Below are positions 9,444 through 17,935 of a stretch of 64,000 nt of DNA, piece after piece. Below the pieces are notes generated by a model. That model did no database searches and was not told the origin of the DNA. It saw nothing but the letters and a program-made list of their open reading frames with translations. The position numbers and the translations under genes were made by a program. This stretch comes from JAVVVD01 sp036652795 (GTDB lineage Bacteria > Bacillota > Clostridia > Christensenellales > CAG-138), in contig JAVVVD010000007.1 of the NCBI GenBank assembly GCA_036652795.1, forward strand, positions 21,422-85,421. Direction: 5' to 3'. Positions within the stretch are counted from its first letter, which is position 1; each line of letters begins with the position of its first letter.

Positions 9444-9950
9444 TTAGGCATCATCGTCAATATGTACAAAACGCAGTTCGTTTGTGCGCCATGCAAGGAA
9501 TTTAAACAGATCTTCGCCGCTTATAGCATAGGAGACCTCGCTAGTGCACGGATGCACGCACAACATCGCAAGTCCTTTTACGTCCTCATCCACAACCACT
9601 GTAATCTCGTGCCGCGTATCGTTTACCAGCGCCATTGCCGTAACCGAGCCGGGAACAAGTTTTAGCTTATCCATAAGCTGCTCCTGCGTACAAAATGACA
9701 GGCGGGAAACGCCCAATTGCTTGGATACCTCCGCTGTGCGGAATTTCTTTTGTGCGCACAGCAGCAGCAAATAGAAGTCCGTACCCTGCCTGTTTGTCAA
9801 AAATAAATTCTTCACATGCTGCGCGCCTACATCCGCGCCGATGCTCTCGCAATCCTCCATTGTAAGAGCGCGGCCATGCTCATAGCGCGTATAATGTATG
9901 CCGAGCTCTGCTAATGCCTCCATAACCGGCTGTTCTTCTGGGTGTATCAT
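9444..9950 (-). CDS. PrdX/YbaK-type aminoacyl-tRNA deacylase
   Basis: Predicted trans-editing enzyme that removes wrongly attached amino acids from tRNA, most likely alanine from tRNA-Pro (ProX/PrdX branch of the YbaK/EbsC fold). The 168-residue single domain has the central HVKNLFLTNRQ stretch and the FRTAEVSKQLGVSRLSF segment typical of that branch. In some clostridia PrdX sits with the proline reductase genes; here it stands beside glnS and rlmH. Substrate choice is inferred from resemblance only. Confidence 0.85.
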   Translation of the reverse strand: MIHPEEQPVMEALAELGIHYTRYEHGRALTMEDCESIGADVGAQHVKNLFLTNRQGTDFYLLLLCAQKKFRTAEVSKQLGVSRLSFCTQEQLMDKLKLVPGSVTAMALVNDTRHEITVVVDEDVKGLAMLCVHPCTSEVSYAISGEDLFKFLAWRTNELRFVHIDDDA

Positions 9951-9971
9951 TTAAAAACATGCTTCCTTCTT

Positions 9972-10451
9972 TTACTTATGGTACGGCTCGTTGTTGATTA
10001 TCTTAAACGAGCGGTAAAGCTGCTCCAGCAGCATTATCCTGAATATTTGGTGTGAAAACGTCATATCCGAAAAGCTCAGCGCCATGTCCGCACGCGCCAT
10101 CACCTGCGGGCTTAGCCCTAGTGAGCCGCCTATCACGAATGTAAAGCGGCTTTTGCCATCCGTCATAAGGCCTTCAAGCACCGACGCAAGCTGGGGGCTG
10201 CCCATCTTTTTGCCCTCTATCGCAAGCGCAACCGTATATTCGCTTTCACCTATACGCTCCAATAGGCGCGCGCCCTCAGCGCTTATCACCTGTGCGCGCA
10301 GCGCGGCGCTCAGCGTTTCGGGTGCTTTTTCATCCGGCACCTCAACAAGCTCCACTACCGCATAGCGCGAGAGCCGCTTTATAAATTCCGCAGCCGCATC
10401 CGTATAAAAGCGCTCCTTGAGCCGACCTACGCATAGTATCTTAATTGTCAT
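9972..10451 (-). CDS. rlmH: 23S rRNA pseudouridine-1915 N3-methyltransferase RlmH
   Basis: SPOUT-class enzyme that methylates pseudouridine 1915 in helix 69 of 23S rRNA, using S-adenosylmethionine. The 159-residue product matches family length. It has the knot motif FVIGGSLGLS and the C-terminal FSDMTFSHQIFRIMLLEQLYR signature region followed by YHK. Its start overlaps the stop of the upstream MBL gene as ATGA. The YycJ-RlmH pairing is common in Firmicutes. Confidence 0.96.
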   Translation of the reverse strand: MTIKILCVGRLKERFYTDAAAEFIKRLSRYAVVELVEVPDEKAPETLSAALRAQVISAEGARLLERIGESEYTVALAIEGKKMGSPQLASVLEGLMTDGKSRFTFVIGGSLGLSPQVMARADMALSFSDMTFSHQIFRIMLLEQLYRSFKIINNEPYHK

Positions 10452-11239
10452 CCGCCTATCTCAAACATACCGGTCGGCCTGTCGCGGTGCGCAATCGCCA
10501 ACGCAAACAGTTCGTCCACGATATCGTCTTCCCGAAGCACACTGCGCACCGTTTCCATCGCAAGCGCTTCATAGTTGTTGTCCTTTGAAAGATGCCCCAG
10601 CACAGCGTGCTTTACCCCTTCGCGATACAGTTTGCACAGCGCCATACCTGCGTTTTCGTTGGAAAGATGCCCATTATCCCCCAATATGCGCCGTTTGAGC
10701 GGATATGGATAGCTGCCTGCCTTTAGCATCTCCACGTCGTGGTTGGCTTCTATCAGTATAATATCGCTGCCCTGCACTGCGGCGAGCATCCGCTCGCTCA
10801 CATGCCCCACATCCGTCATCACCGACACCATAACGCCGCCGCAGTTTATTACATACCCCACGGACTCGTTGGCGTCATGCGGTGTTTTAAATGGAAGTAT
10901 ATTGACATTTTTAATGTAAAAATCACGATTCGTTTCAAACACACGCGTATTTTTAGGCGCTATCTCGCCCGTTATCGGCTGCATTCCCGCCCATGTGCCT
11001 GCGTTTGCATACACCGGCAACGAATATCTGCGCGATAACACGCCAACCCCGCCTATATGGTCACGATGCTCATGCGTCACGAGTATAGCGCTTAGCGTAC
11101 AGGGGTCTACGCCGCATTGCCGCAGCGCGTTTTCCACAGTGCGCCCCGGCAATCCTGCATCTATTAGCAGCCGCACATCGCCCGCCTCAACAAGCGTAGC
11201 GTTACCCGAACTGCCGCTGTACAACGGACAAAATCGCAT
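10448..11239 (-). CDS. MBL-fold hydrolase, YycJ/WalJ-like
   Basis: Metallo-beta-lactamase-fold protein, probably a phosphodiesterase or nuclease; YycJ of Bacillus is linked to DNA repair and to the WalKR locus. The 263-residue product begins MRFCPLYSGSSGN and has the metal site THEHRDHIG near 54-62, with later histidines. It overlaps rlmH by four bases. walKR is absent from this window, so a WalKR link is not supported here. Confidence 0.85.
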   Translation of the reverse strand: MRFCPLYSGSSGNATLVEAGDVRLLIDAGLPGRTVENALRQCGVDPCTLSAILVTHEHRDHIGGVGVLSRRYSLPVYANAGTWAGMQPITGEIAPKNTRVFETNRDFYIKNVNILPFKTPHDANESVGYVINCGGVMVSVMTDVGHVSERMLAAVQGSDIILIEANHDVEMLKAGSYPYPLKRRILGDNGHLSNENAGMALCKLYREGVKHAVLGHLSKDNNYEALAMETVRSVLREDDIVDELFALAIAHRDRPTGMFEIGG

Positions 11240-11252
11240 ATACGTATTACTC

Positions 11253-11813
11253 CTAAAATTTAAAGACTATGCCCGCCACCGCCGCAACACCTATGAAGGC
11301 GAGCGGGTGCAGCTTATCCAGCGGCTTGAGGTTAACCAGCACCGCAAGCACCGCAAACAGCACAGCCTGCTTTAGTTCAATCATTCCCAGCAGGCCGCTG
11401 CCCGTGCCGCTAAACACAGCTATGGCGATAACCGCCCACCCCGCCGCACCGATAAGCCCTGTAACCGCAGGGCGTAGGCCGCTAAACGCACCACGCACCA
11501 GTCTGCTGTCGTTATAGCGCGCTAAGAAACGCGCCACAATCAGTATCACAATAAAGCTTGGCAGCACCAACGACATGGTAGCCACCAGCGCACCGGGTAT
11601 GCCGGCCGCGGCAAAACCCGCATAGGTTGCACAGTTTATGCCTATCGGCCCAGGTGTGGATTCTGCCACGGCTATCATGTTGGCAAGCATGTCGTGCGTA
11701 AGCCAATCGTACTTATCCGCCATCTGGCTTAAAAACGGCAGTGTGGCAAGTCCTCCGCCTACGGCGAATAAGCCCGTTTTGAAGAATTCATAGAACAGCA
11801 GCAGATATATCAT
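11253..11813 (-). CDS. Chromate transporter, short-chain ChrA subunit 1
   Basis: Half-size CHR-family membrane protein, 186 residues with about six hydrophobic segments. It has the family motifs FAVGGGLATLPF near the start and STPGPIGINCATYAG. Short-chain CHR proteins usually come as adjacent pairs and act as a heterodimer; the partner gene overlaps its start by four bases. The substrate may be chromate or another oxyanion. Nothing nearby fixes it. Confidence 0.88.
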   Translation of the reverse strand: MIYLLLFYEFFKTGLFAVGGGLATLPFLSQMADKYDWLTHDMLANMIAVAESTPGPIGINCATYAGFAAAGIPGALVATMSLVLPSFIVILIVARFLARYNDSRLVRGAFSGLRPAVTGLIGAAGWAVIAIAVFSGTGSGLLGMIELKQAVLFAVLAVLVNLKPLDKLHPLAFIGVAAVAGIVFKF

Positions 11814-12382
11814 TTGCCATTCCCCCTTATCCTATCGGCGCCTATGCCCACAAGCGCCGCGCCCAGCACCACATACACCGGCGAAATCTTGACTATCGCC
11901 ACCAGCACAAACGCTGCTGCGCATAGCGCTATCCCAAACCAATCCTTTACGCTGCTTTTAAAAAGCTTGATTACCGCCTTTAGTATCAGCGCACCCACAG
12001 CCACGCGTATGCCCGCAAAGGCATGCTGCACCATTGGTATATCCGCAAAGTTATTAAGCAGCATTGCAATTATCAGTATTATAACAATGCTTGGCAATAT
12101 CACGCCCAGCGTAGCCACCAATGCGCCCAATACGCCGCGCTCCTTAACCCCCACAAATGTGGCGGTGTTTACCGCAATCACACCGGGGGTACACTGGCCT
12201 ATAGCGAAATAGTTGAGCATCTCCTCATTTGTTACCCAACCATGCTTATCCACGCACTCGCGCTCCAGCATCGGCAGCATTGCGTATCCACCGCCAAACG
12301 TCAGCGCGCCCACACGCACAAATGATATGAACAAATCCCTTAGTCTGCATTTTTTTACTGCGTTTTCCATAGCATTCTCCAC
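11810..12382 (-). CDS. Chromate transporter, short-chain ChrA subunit 2
   Basis: Partner half of the CHR transporter, 190 residues, with LTFGGGYAMLPML and GQCTPGVIAVNTATFVG motifs aligning with those of the downstream half. The N-terminus repeats MENA twice, so the second Met is a possible alternative start. A GGAG site lies 6 bases before the first ATG. Transcription runs away from the flavoprotein gene on the other strand. Confidence 0.88.
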   Translation of the reverse strand: MENAMENAVKKCRLRDLFISFVRVGALTFGGGYAMLPMLERECVDKHGWVTNEEMLNYFAIGQCTPGVIAVNTATFVGVKERGVLGALVATLGVILPSIVIILIIAMLLNNFADIPMVQHAFAGIRVAVGALILKAVIKLFKSSVKDWFGIALCAAAFVLVAIVKISPVYVVLGAALVGIGADRIRGNGK

Positions 12383-12478
12383 GGCTTCTGATCGATATTC
12401 AACACTGAAACATTCATGCTATATTATCACAATATACATTTTTAGTCCATAAAGGCTAGCCATGATATGGGCTGGATA

Positions 12479-12487
12479 TGATATAAT
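12479..12487 (+). promoter_or_regulatory. Extended -10 promoter of the flavoprotein gene
   Basis: TGATATAAT is an ideal extended -10 element, with no good -35 hexamer 17 bp upstream. It lies 32 bp before the ATG at 12519 and downstream of the ATG at 12462, which argues against the longer frame. Confidence 0.65.
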
Positions 12488-12518
12488 GGAAATTAAATAT
12501 ACTAAAGGAGGTAGGCGT

Positions 12519-13829
12519 ATGGCAGACAAGACGACTGGGCAAGTGAAATGCCTCATCTGCGGCGAAGTATTTGACTCAAGCCTTTCTGTATGCCCGGTGT
12601 GCGGCGCAGGAAGTGAGAATTTCGTTCAGGTGGAAGCCGCATCGGCATCCTTCTCCCTTGATACCGATCAGGTGTTTCTGGTGCTTGGCGGCGGCGTAGC
12701 CGCTGTAAGCGCTGCAGAAAGTATCAGGCAGCGCAACGATGATGCAAACATAGTGATCATTCACAGCGAGCCGACTCTTCCCTACAATCGGCCTATGCTA
12801 ACAAAATCCATAGCTGCCGATACCCCTGGCAATATCGCTATACACGACGAAAACTGGTATGAACATAACCGCATATATCTGGTTCATGGTGTGGTTGAAG
12901 CGATTGACCCCACCATACGCGAGGTGCTCCTAAGCGGTGGTGACAGATATATTTACGACAAATGCATATATGCACTGGGCGCTGAGTCGTTCATCCCCCC
13001 CATACCGGGCACTGAGCTGCCGGGGGTGATAAGCATACGCGCTATTAGCGATGTTGAGCGCCTGCGCACGTTGTTGCATGGCGTTAACGATGTTGTGCTA
13101 ATAGGCGGCGGCGTACTGGGGCTTGAGGCCGCAAGCGAACTGAAAAAGCTTAAAAAGCACGTCAGCGTAGTTGAGCTTGCGCCACGGCTGATGGGGCGTC
13201 AGCTTGACGAGGAGGGCTCCGCTGTAATAAAGAATGCATGCGAAGCCGCCGGTATATCCGTTATGACCGGCGTTACAATTGCGGGTATCCGCGGCGAGGA
13301 TGGTGTGCAGAGCGTGGAGCTTGGAGATGGCACCAGCTTGCCAGCCCAGCTTGTGGTAATGAGCTGTGGCATACGCGCCAACGTTGCCGTTGCCAAGGCG
13401 GCAGGGGCGCAGGTGGGTAAGGCTATCGTGGTTGACGAGCATATGCAAACCAGCCTGTCAGGCATTTTTGCCGCGGGCGACTGTGCTGAATATTCCGGCA
13501 TAAACTATGCCATATGGCCGGAAGCGAGCGAGCAGGGTCGTGTGGCGGGGGCGAACGCCGCAGGCGATCGTATAGCCTATGGCGCATTCTCACCCGCCGT
13601 TACATTCATGGGGCTTAATACCGCATTGTTTGCGCTAGGCGATGTGGGCACCGCGGCGGACAAGCAGTATGAAATAATCAAGCCCATATCCGGCGATACC
13701 GTTTTAGAGAAATACTACTTTTTAAATGAACGGCTCTGCGGCTGCATACTTGTGGGTGATATAAGCAAGCTTGCCTCCGTAATGGACATGCTCGCGCGCG
13801 GAGCTTCCGCAGCGGAATTTCGCGTGTGA
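12519..13829 (+). CDS. FAD/NAD(P)H oxidoreductase with N-terminal rubredoxin-like domain
   Basis: Pyridine-nucleotide-disulfide-type flavoprotein of 436 residues, related to NADH:rubredoxin reductases and NADH oxidases used by anaerobes against oxygen. An N-terminal mini-domain carries two CxxC pairs (C11/C14, C25/C28) that could bind iron like rubredoxin. Next come an FAD-binding GGGVAAVSAAES, a second nucleotide motif IGGGVLGLEAASELKK, and the FAD-contacting GIFAAGDCAE. The start is placed at the ATG eight bases after AAAGGAGG; the frame is open further upstream but runs into the promoter. It stands alone between oppositely oriented neighbours. Confidence 0.88.
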   Translation: MADKTTGQVKCLICGEVFDSSLSVCPVCGAGSENFVQVEAASASFSLDTDQVFLVLGGGVAAVSAAESIRQRNDDANIVIIHSEPTLPYNRPMLTKSIAADTPGNIAIHDENWYEHNRIYLVHGVVEAIDPTIREVLLSGGDRYIYDKCIYALGAESFIPPIPGTELPGVISIRAISDVERLRTLLHGVNDVVLIGGGVLGLEAASELKKLKKHVSVVELAPRLMGRQLDEEGSAVIKNACEAAGISVMTGVTIAGIRGEDGVQSVELGDGTSLPAQLVVMSCGIRANVAVAKAAGAQVGKAIVVDEHMQTSLSGIFAAGDCAEYSGINYAIWPEASEQGRVAGANAAGDRIAYGAFSPAVTFMGLNTALFALGDVGTAADKQYEIIKPISGDTVLEKYYFLNERLCGCILVGDISKLASVMDMLARGASAAEFRV

Positions 13830-13923
13830 GAAATCACATATAATAATCTGTTGCTCTGTTGATTAAGCCCTGTATCCACGCGGTTTAATCGACCGGGCGG
13901 CAGCTGTGAGGTACACAACATAT

Positions 13924-14877
13924 ATGAAGCGTTTCATAAGTCTGCTCTGCGTAATCTGTACGCTGATGCTGCTATGCAGCTGTGCCGTCGCGCAACCGCA
14001 TGGCACACCCGATAAAACACCTGAGCCGACCATTGCGCCAAACCCCATGGTGGAAGCAGATGCGGCCTCTTTATCAGCGATGGGGCTTCCCCTGTCTGCG
14101 CCCAGCGGCGCAACCCATGTTGCCCGCCGCATAATAGAGGGCAATATAGCTGAGTTGGCATTTTCGTTGAATGGAAGCAATTACGTATATCGCGCCTCCA
14201 ACGAGCTTTATAATATCTCCGGCAAGGAAGGCGAGATTAAAAAGAAGGCCACTTTTTCGCTAAACCTGGATTCTGTGGACTATTCGCTCACTATAGACGT
14301 CTTTGCGGTGCGTTCCGGCGGTATGCTGGCAATATGGAGCTTTCCGCCCGCAAGCTTTACGTTATATTGTACCGCCGATACTGATCCTGATGGATTTGGA
14401 AGCCTGGCGTCATATCTGGCGGATACGTTCCACTATAATACGCACGAGGGCGGAACAAGCGCGCTTGGCAACGTATCACCCGCCGACTTCATAGAGCTGT
14501 TTGGCATATACATAGATGCGCCCGCAGGTGCGTCGGACATTGGTTACAGAATATATGACGACAGCATGGCGCTTGTGGATTTCACCTATGAGGAGCGCAT
14601 TTATGAGCTGCGCGCGCAGAAGTATCCCGGGGTGCCGGCCGTTTCTGTGGACTTTGAACAAAGCGAAACGATAGATGTGCAAAGCAACTGGTTCATCGGC
14701 GATATGACACTTAAATATACACAGGACAAGGATGGCGCCATGATATGGGGCACCGAAGGAGTGAACTATTGCCTGTATGTTAAAAATGGCGTTGATCCGG
14801 ATAAGCTGCCGGCACTTGCGTTGCAGCTTGCCATAGAAATACACAGGCGTGAGATCGCGGCCAACGAGGATGAGTGA
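13924..14877 (+). CDS. Secreted lipoprotein with two similar domains, function unknown
   Basis: Predicted lipoprotein of 317 residues. It opens with a lysine/arginine start, a hydrophobic stretch, and a lipobox ending in CSC followed by a Pro/Thr-rich linker. Two stretches resemble each other: about 50-150 (MGLPLSAPSGATHVARRI) and about 195-300 (FGIYIDAPAGASDIGYRI), each followed by a strand-rich region ending near a tyrosine/cysteine pair. This suggests a duplicated beta domain. I do not recognise the family. A strong hairpin follows the stop. Confidence 0.7.
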   Translation: MKRFISLLCVICTLMLLCSCAVAQPHGTPDKTPEPTIAPNPMVEADAASLSAMGLPLSAPSGATHVARRIIEGNIAELAFSLNGSNYVYRASNELYNISGKEGEIKKKATFSLNLDSVDYSLTIDVFAVRSGGMLAIWSFPPASFTLYCTADTDPDGFGSLASYLADTFHYNTHEGGTSALGNVSPADFIELFGIYIDAPAGASDIGYRIYDDSMALVDFTYEERIYELRAQKYPGVPAVSVDFEQSETIDVQSNWFIGDMTLKYTQDKDGAMIWGTEGVNYCLYVKNGVDPDKLPALALQLAIEIHRREIAANEDE

Positions 14878-14903
14878 CTTTATTATCATAATAGCGGATA
14901 CAG

Positions 14904-14933
14904 CTATGGCCGGCGCATAAGCGCCGGCCATAG
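14904..14933. terminator. Perfect 13-bp hairpin between convergent genes
   Basis: A 13-bp perfect stem with an ATAA loop lies 26 bp after the lipoprotein stop and 30 bp from the end of the convergent LCP gene. U-runs are weak on both sides, so it probably terminates or stabilises both transcripts. Confidence 0.7.
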
Positions 14934-14963
14934 GTTTATTATCTATTTGTGTGCGCGCTTTCC

Positions 14964-16436
14964 TTACTCTGTTTCCCATGTGCCTGACGGCAACAGGGTG
15001 TATAGCTCTTTGGGCACAATTTTTTTATCTACATGCAATTGTGTAACGCCATAGTTTGTGCACAGCGTAAGCAGCGCATTGCGAATTCGCTCTCCGGCAG
15101 CATCACAGGCCGTTTTATCTAGCGGCGTCTGAAGACGTTGATATTTTTCGTCGTCAGAAAGCGAATCCGGCAGCTTGCGCTCCGCCACTGATTTAACCTC
15201 GTCTATCGCGCTAAGCAGCTCATCCACTTCAAAAGATGAATATCCGCTGTATTCTATGCCCAGCATATCCATTATATAGTATGACGCCTTAACATAGTCC
15301 AACGCAATCCCAGCCGATTTATCCGCAAGCACGTAGGCTACATCATAGCGGTTATCCGTGGTGATGGTCGTGCCGAATATATCCTTCATCATCGCCGCCA
15401 GCTCATCATTTTTGAGCGCATAATATGACGCGTTGCTGTAGGCCGTGTTATTCACATATTCGCCTTCAAGCGTATGACGCCGCATATTTTGCATATCAAG
15501 GTCAAGGCCAAATACGCACAACGCCGATATCTGTTTAAAATCCAGATTGGTGTTTATGTAATCCTTGAGTGACAGATAGATATTGGGGAAATTCGCAAGC
15601 TGCTTACGGCTTTTTAGCTGTTCGAATATTGCAAACAGAATGCGCTGCTGGCGATCGTTGCGTCCTACATCCGTGCTTATGCCCTTACGTGCGCGGCAAT
15701 AATCCAGCACCTGCTGCCCGTTTAAATGCTGCATACCCTTTTCAAGCACGCGCCCGTTTAGCACTATGCGCACATCCACGTCATAGTCCACTCCGCCCAT
15801 TGCATCCACCACCGCCTTAAGGCCCGTCATATCCACACCCACATAATAATCTATCGGTACCTGAAGCAGTTTGCCAATGGTGGTTCTTGCATATCCAAAA
15901 CCATCCCCATCCGTGCTACCGCCCTTGGCGAACGCAGCATTTATCTTGTAATGTGCAGTGCTTGAATATAGCTCGCCGTCGGATTTATATATTGGCGCTA
16001 ACGTATCGCGTGGCACGCTGATTAAATCGCATGTCTTTTTTTCGAAGTCCAACGTCATCAGCATTATTACATCGCTGCGGAAATTGTTGTCCTCATCACG
16101 GTACATCACGTTGCCCGCGTCATCGCGCTCAGGGCTTTGGTCCCAGCCTAGCATAAGGATATTTACGCGGTTTTTCATAAAATCCATATCCGCATCGGCC
16201 TTAAGCTGATCTTCATCAGCCTTAAGCTGTTCCTCAGGGGAGAGTGTAGGGGCCGGTGTAGGCACAATAGGCCCTGCTGTTACAACAGGCGACGGAGTTG
16301 ATGGCGCATCAAAAGCGCCCATGGGATCTATAAACGTAGTATACAGGAACCTGCCGGCTATGAATAATATGACGGCAACAATAAGCAATATTGTGACCTT
16401 TAGCCATACTGGCAGTTTCTTTTTTGTTTTTGACAT
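14964..16436 (-). CDS. LytR-CpsA-Psr (LCP) family cell-wall glycopolymer ligase, copy 1
   Basis: LCP enzymes transfer teichoic acids or other glycopolymers from lipid carriers to peptidoglycan outside the membrane. The 490-residue product has a cytoplasmic KKK start, one membrane segment (about 12-32), a Pro/Thr linker, and an LCP domain from about 85. Catalytic-site features are DVIMLMTLD, SVPRDT and the arginine-rich CRARKGISTDVGRNDRQQR. It is a close paralogue of the gene at 22839. GGGAG precedes the ATG. Confidence 0.92.
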   Translation of the reverse strand: MSKTKKKLPVWLKVTILLIVAVILFIAGRFLYTTFIDPMGAFDAPSTPSPVVTAGPIVPTPAPTLSPEEQLKADEDQLKADADMDFMKNRVNILMLGWDQSPERDDAGNVMYRDEDNNFRSDVIMLMTLDFEKKTCDLISVPRDTLAPIYKSDGELYSSTAHYKINAAFAKGGSTDGDGFGYARTTIGKLLQVPIDYYVGVDMTGLKAVVDAMGGVDYDVDVRIVLNGRVLEKGMQHLNGQQVLDYCRARKGISTDVGRNDRQQRILFAIFEQLKSRKQLANFPNIYLSLKDYINTNLDFKQISALCVFGLDLDMQNMRRHTLEGEYVNNTAYSNASYYALKNDELAAMMKDIFGTTITTDNRYDVAYVLADKSAGIALDYVKASYYIMDMLGIEYSGYSSFEVDELLSAIDEVKSVAERKLPDSLSDDEKYQRLQTPLDKTACDAAGERIRNALLTLCTNYGVTQLHVDKKIVPKELYTLLPSGTWETE

Positions 16437-16481
16437 ATGTTAGCTCCCTTTCAACACGCATTATAATATATGACGGCCAAT

Positions 16482-16514
16482 AAAGAAAGACCCCCGCGCC
16501 ATCGCGCGAAGGTC
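16482..16514 (-). terminator. Terminator after gltS
   Basis: An 11-bp stem with two G-U pairs (16489-16499 with 16504-16514) leads on the minus strand into UUUCUUU. It lies 20 bp past the gltS stop and just upstream of the LCP gene on the same strand. Confidence 0.8.
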
Positions 16515-16534
16515 AATCACAATATTTTTACACT

Positions 16535-17935
16535 TCATTCATTTATTCGCGTTTTTTTACGCTTTACCTTAACCATAAACAGCAGCAGCAGCACAAGGTA
16601 TGCAATCAGCAGCCCCATCACCACAAAAGTCATCAGGTCGGAATTGGGGGCGATGCCTATCAGCAGCAGCATTGGAGCGCCGAATAATATCGCAAAGCTG
16701 CTGCCCGATATAAGGTTGTTGGCCGCCGGAGTGGTAAATTCGGGATCAAGCTCGCGCAGCAGCAGTACGCCGGAGCTTATTGTGCCCGTGAGCATCCCAT
16801 ACATCGATGTAAGCCCCTCGTAGTAGTAATTAGGATACAACTTTTTGCATAGCCACTTAAGATAAATAAGTGTAACTATGCCGCCCAATATCGCCATCAG
16901 TATAAACGGCAGCCATAGCCCTGTAAGATCCTCTATGTTGATCGATGCGATACCCGCTACTATCATCGCGTCAAATGCAAGGCCGGATATACGGCTAAGC
17001 AGATAGTTGTTTTGATATTGGCGTGTCATTATCTTTGTTTTTTTAAACGCCGACAATATCGCTCTTGCTCCCATCGCCAACGCCGAGCCGACTATGAAGT
17101 TAAAGCCCCACAGCAGCGGCGAGAGCGTTTTTGCGAGTCCGGGCGCTGTGGATTCACACAACGATGTCAGTCCCAACGTAACTAGGTATGTAAGCAGATA
17201 TATCAAAATCACAAGTGCGACCTGCATTGAAAATCTATCTACAGACTGGGCTATGGGTATCTCATTTTCATCCTGAAACGTGTCCACCGTAACCGAACCT
17301 GAAATTTCATCCTGTGTGCTTTTTTTGATAATGCCCTTGCGGTTGAGTATGTTTATATAGATTACCCCTACCACACACGCGCACATGTACCCCGCCGCCG
17401 CTATGGACAAGCCAAATGAGCGGCCACCCGCAAAACCCAGCGCCTGATACGATGAGCCTACGTTGTTTGCCTGCCCCGGGCCTTGACCATAGCCCATAGG
17501 CAGAAGTATCCCGGATGCCTTAAACAGTCCGGGCATTATCGTATATGCCAGCAGCAGCGATATGGCAAGCCCTAGTATCCCCTGCACAAGATATGTGCTC
17601 ACAATTAGCGCACCGCTCTTGGAGGCCGTCATGTTGCCGCGCTCAGCCTCGCTATGTGCTTTAGGTACGCGCAGCGACAGCGCAATAAAGCCTATGGCTA
17701 TACCGTGGTATGTTATCATCTCCAGCACATTTGTGTCGATTCTAAGTATCCCCAGGTTCCGCAGCACCAGCAGCAAAAAGCCAGCAAGCACCGCCGTAGG
17801 CATTAGGCTGTTGCGTACCAACGCTATTTTACGGCGCAGCAGGTTTGCAAGCAGCACTACGCCTGCCATTATGCCAAACTGTATCATTATGTTCCACAGT
17901 GCTGTGTTTGCGGCAGAAAAATCCATGAGATTCAC
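16535..17935 (-). CDS. Sodium:glutamate symporter GltS family
   Basis: ESS-family carrier, predicted to import glutamate with sodium. The 466-residue product has 11-13 hydrophobic segments, paired re-entrant glycine-rich stretches (GYGQGPGQANNVGSSYQ and GMLTGTISSGV), and a cytoplasmic loop near 205-230. It is somewhat longer than the roughly 400-residue E. coli protein, and exact substrate is inferred. Its start overlaps the stop of the acyltransferase gene, so the two form an operon. Confidence 0.85.
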   Translation of the reverse strand: MNLMDFSAANTALWNIMIQFGIMAGVVLLANLLRRKIALVRNSLMPTAVLAGFLLLVLRNLGILRIDTNVLEMITYHGIAIGFIALSLRVPKAHSEAERGNMTASKSGALIVSTYLVQGILGLAISLLLAYTIMPGLFKASGILLPMGYGQGPGQANNVGSSYQALGFAGGRSFGLSIAAAGYMCACVVGVIYINILNRKGIIKKSTQDEISGSVTVDTFQDENEIPIAQSVDRFSMQVALVILIYLLTYLVTLGLTSLCESTAPGLAKTLSPLLWGFNFIVGSALAMGARAILSAFKKTKIMTRQYQNNYLLSRISGLAFDAMIVAGIASINIEDLTGLWLPFILMAILGGIVTLIYLKWLCKKLYPNYYYEGLTSMYGMLTGTISSGVLLLRELDPEFTTPAANNLISGSSFAILFGAPMLLLIGIAPNSDLMTFVVMGLLIAYLVLLLLFMVKVKRKKTRINE

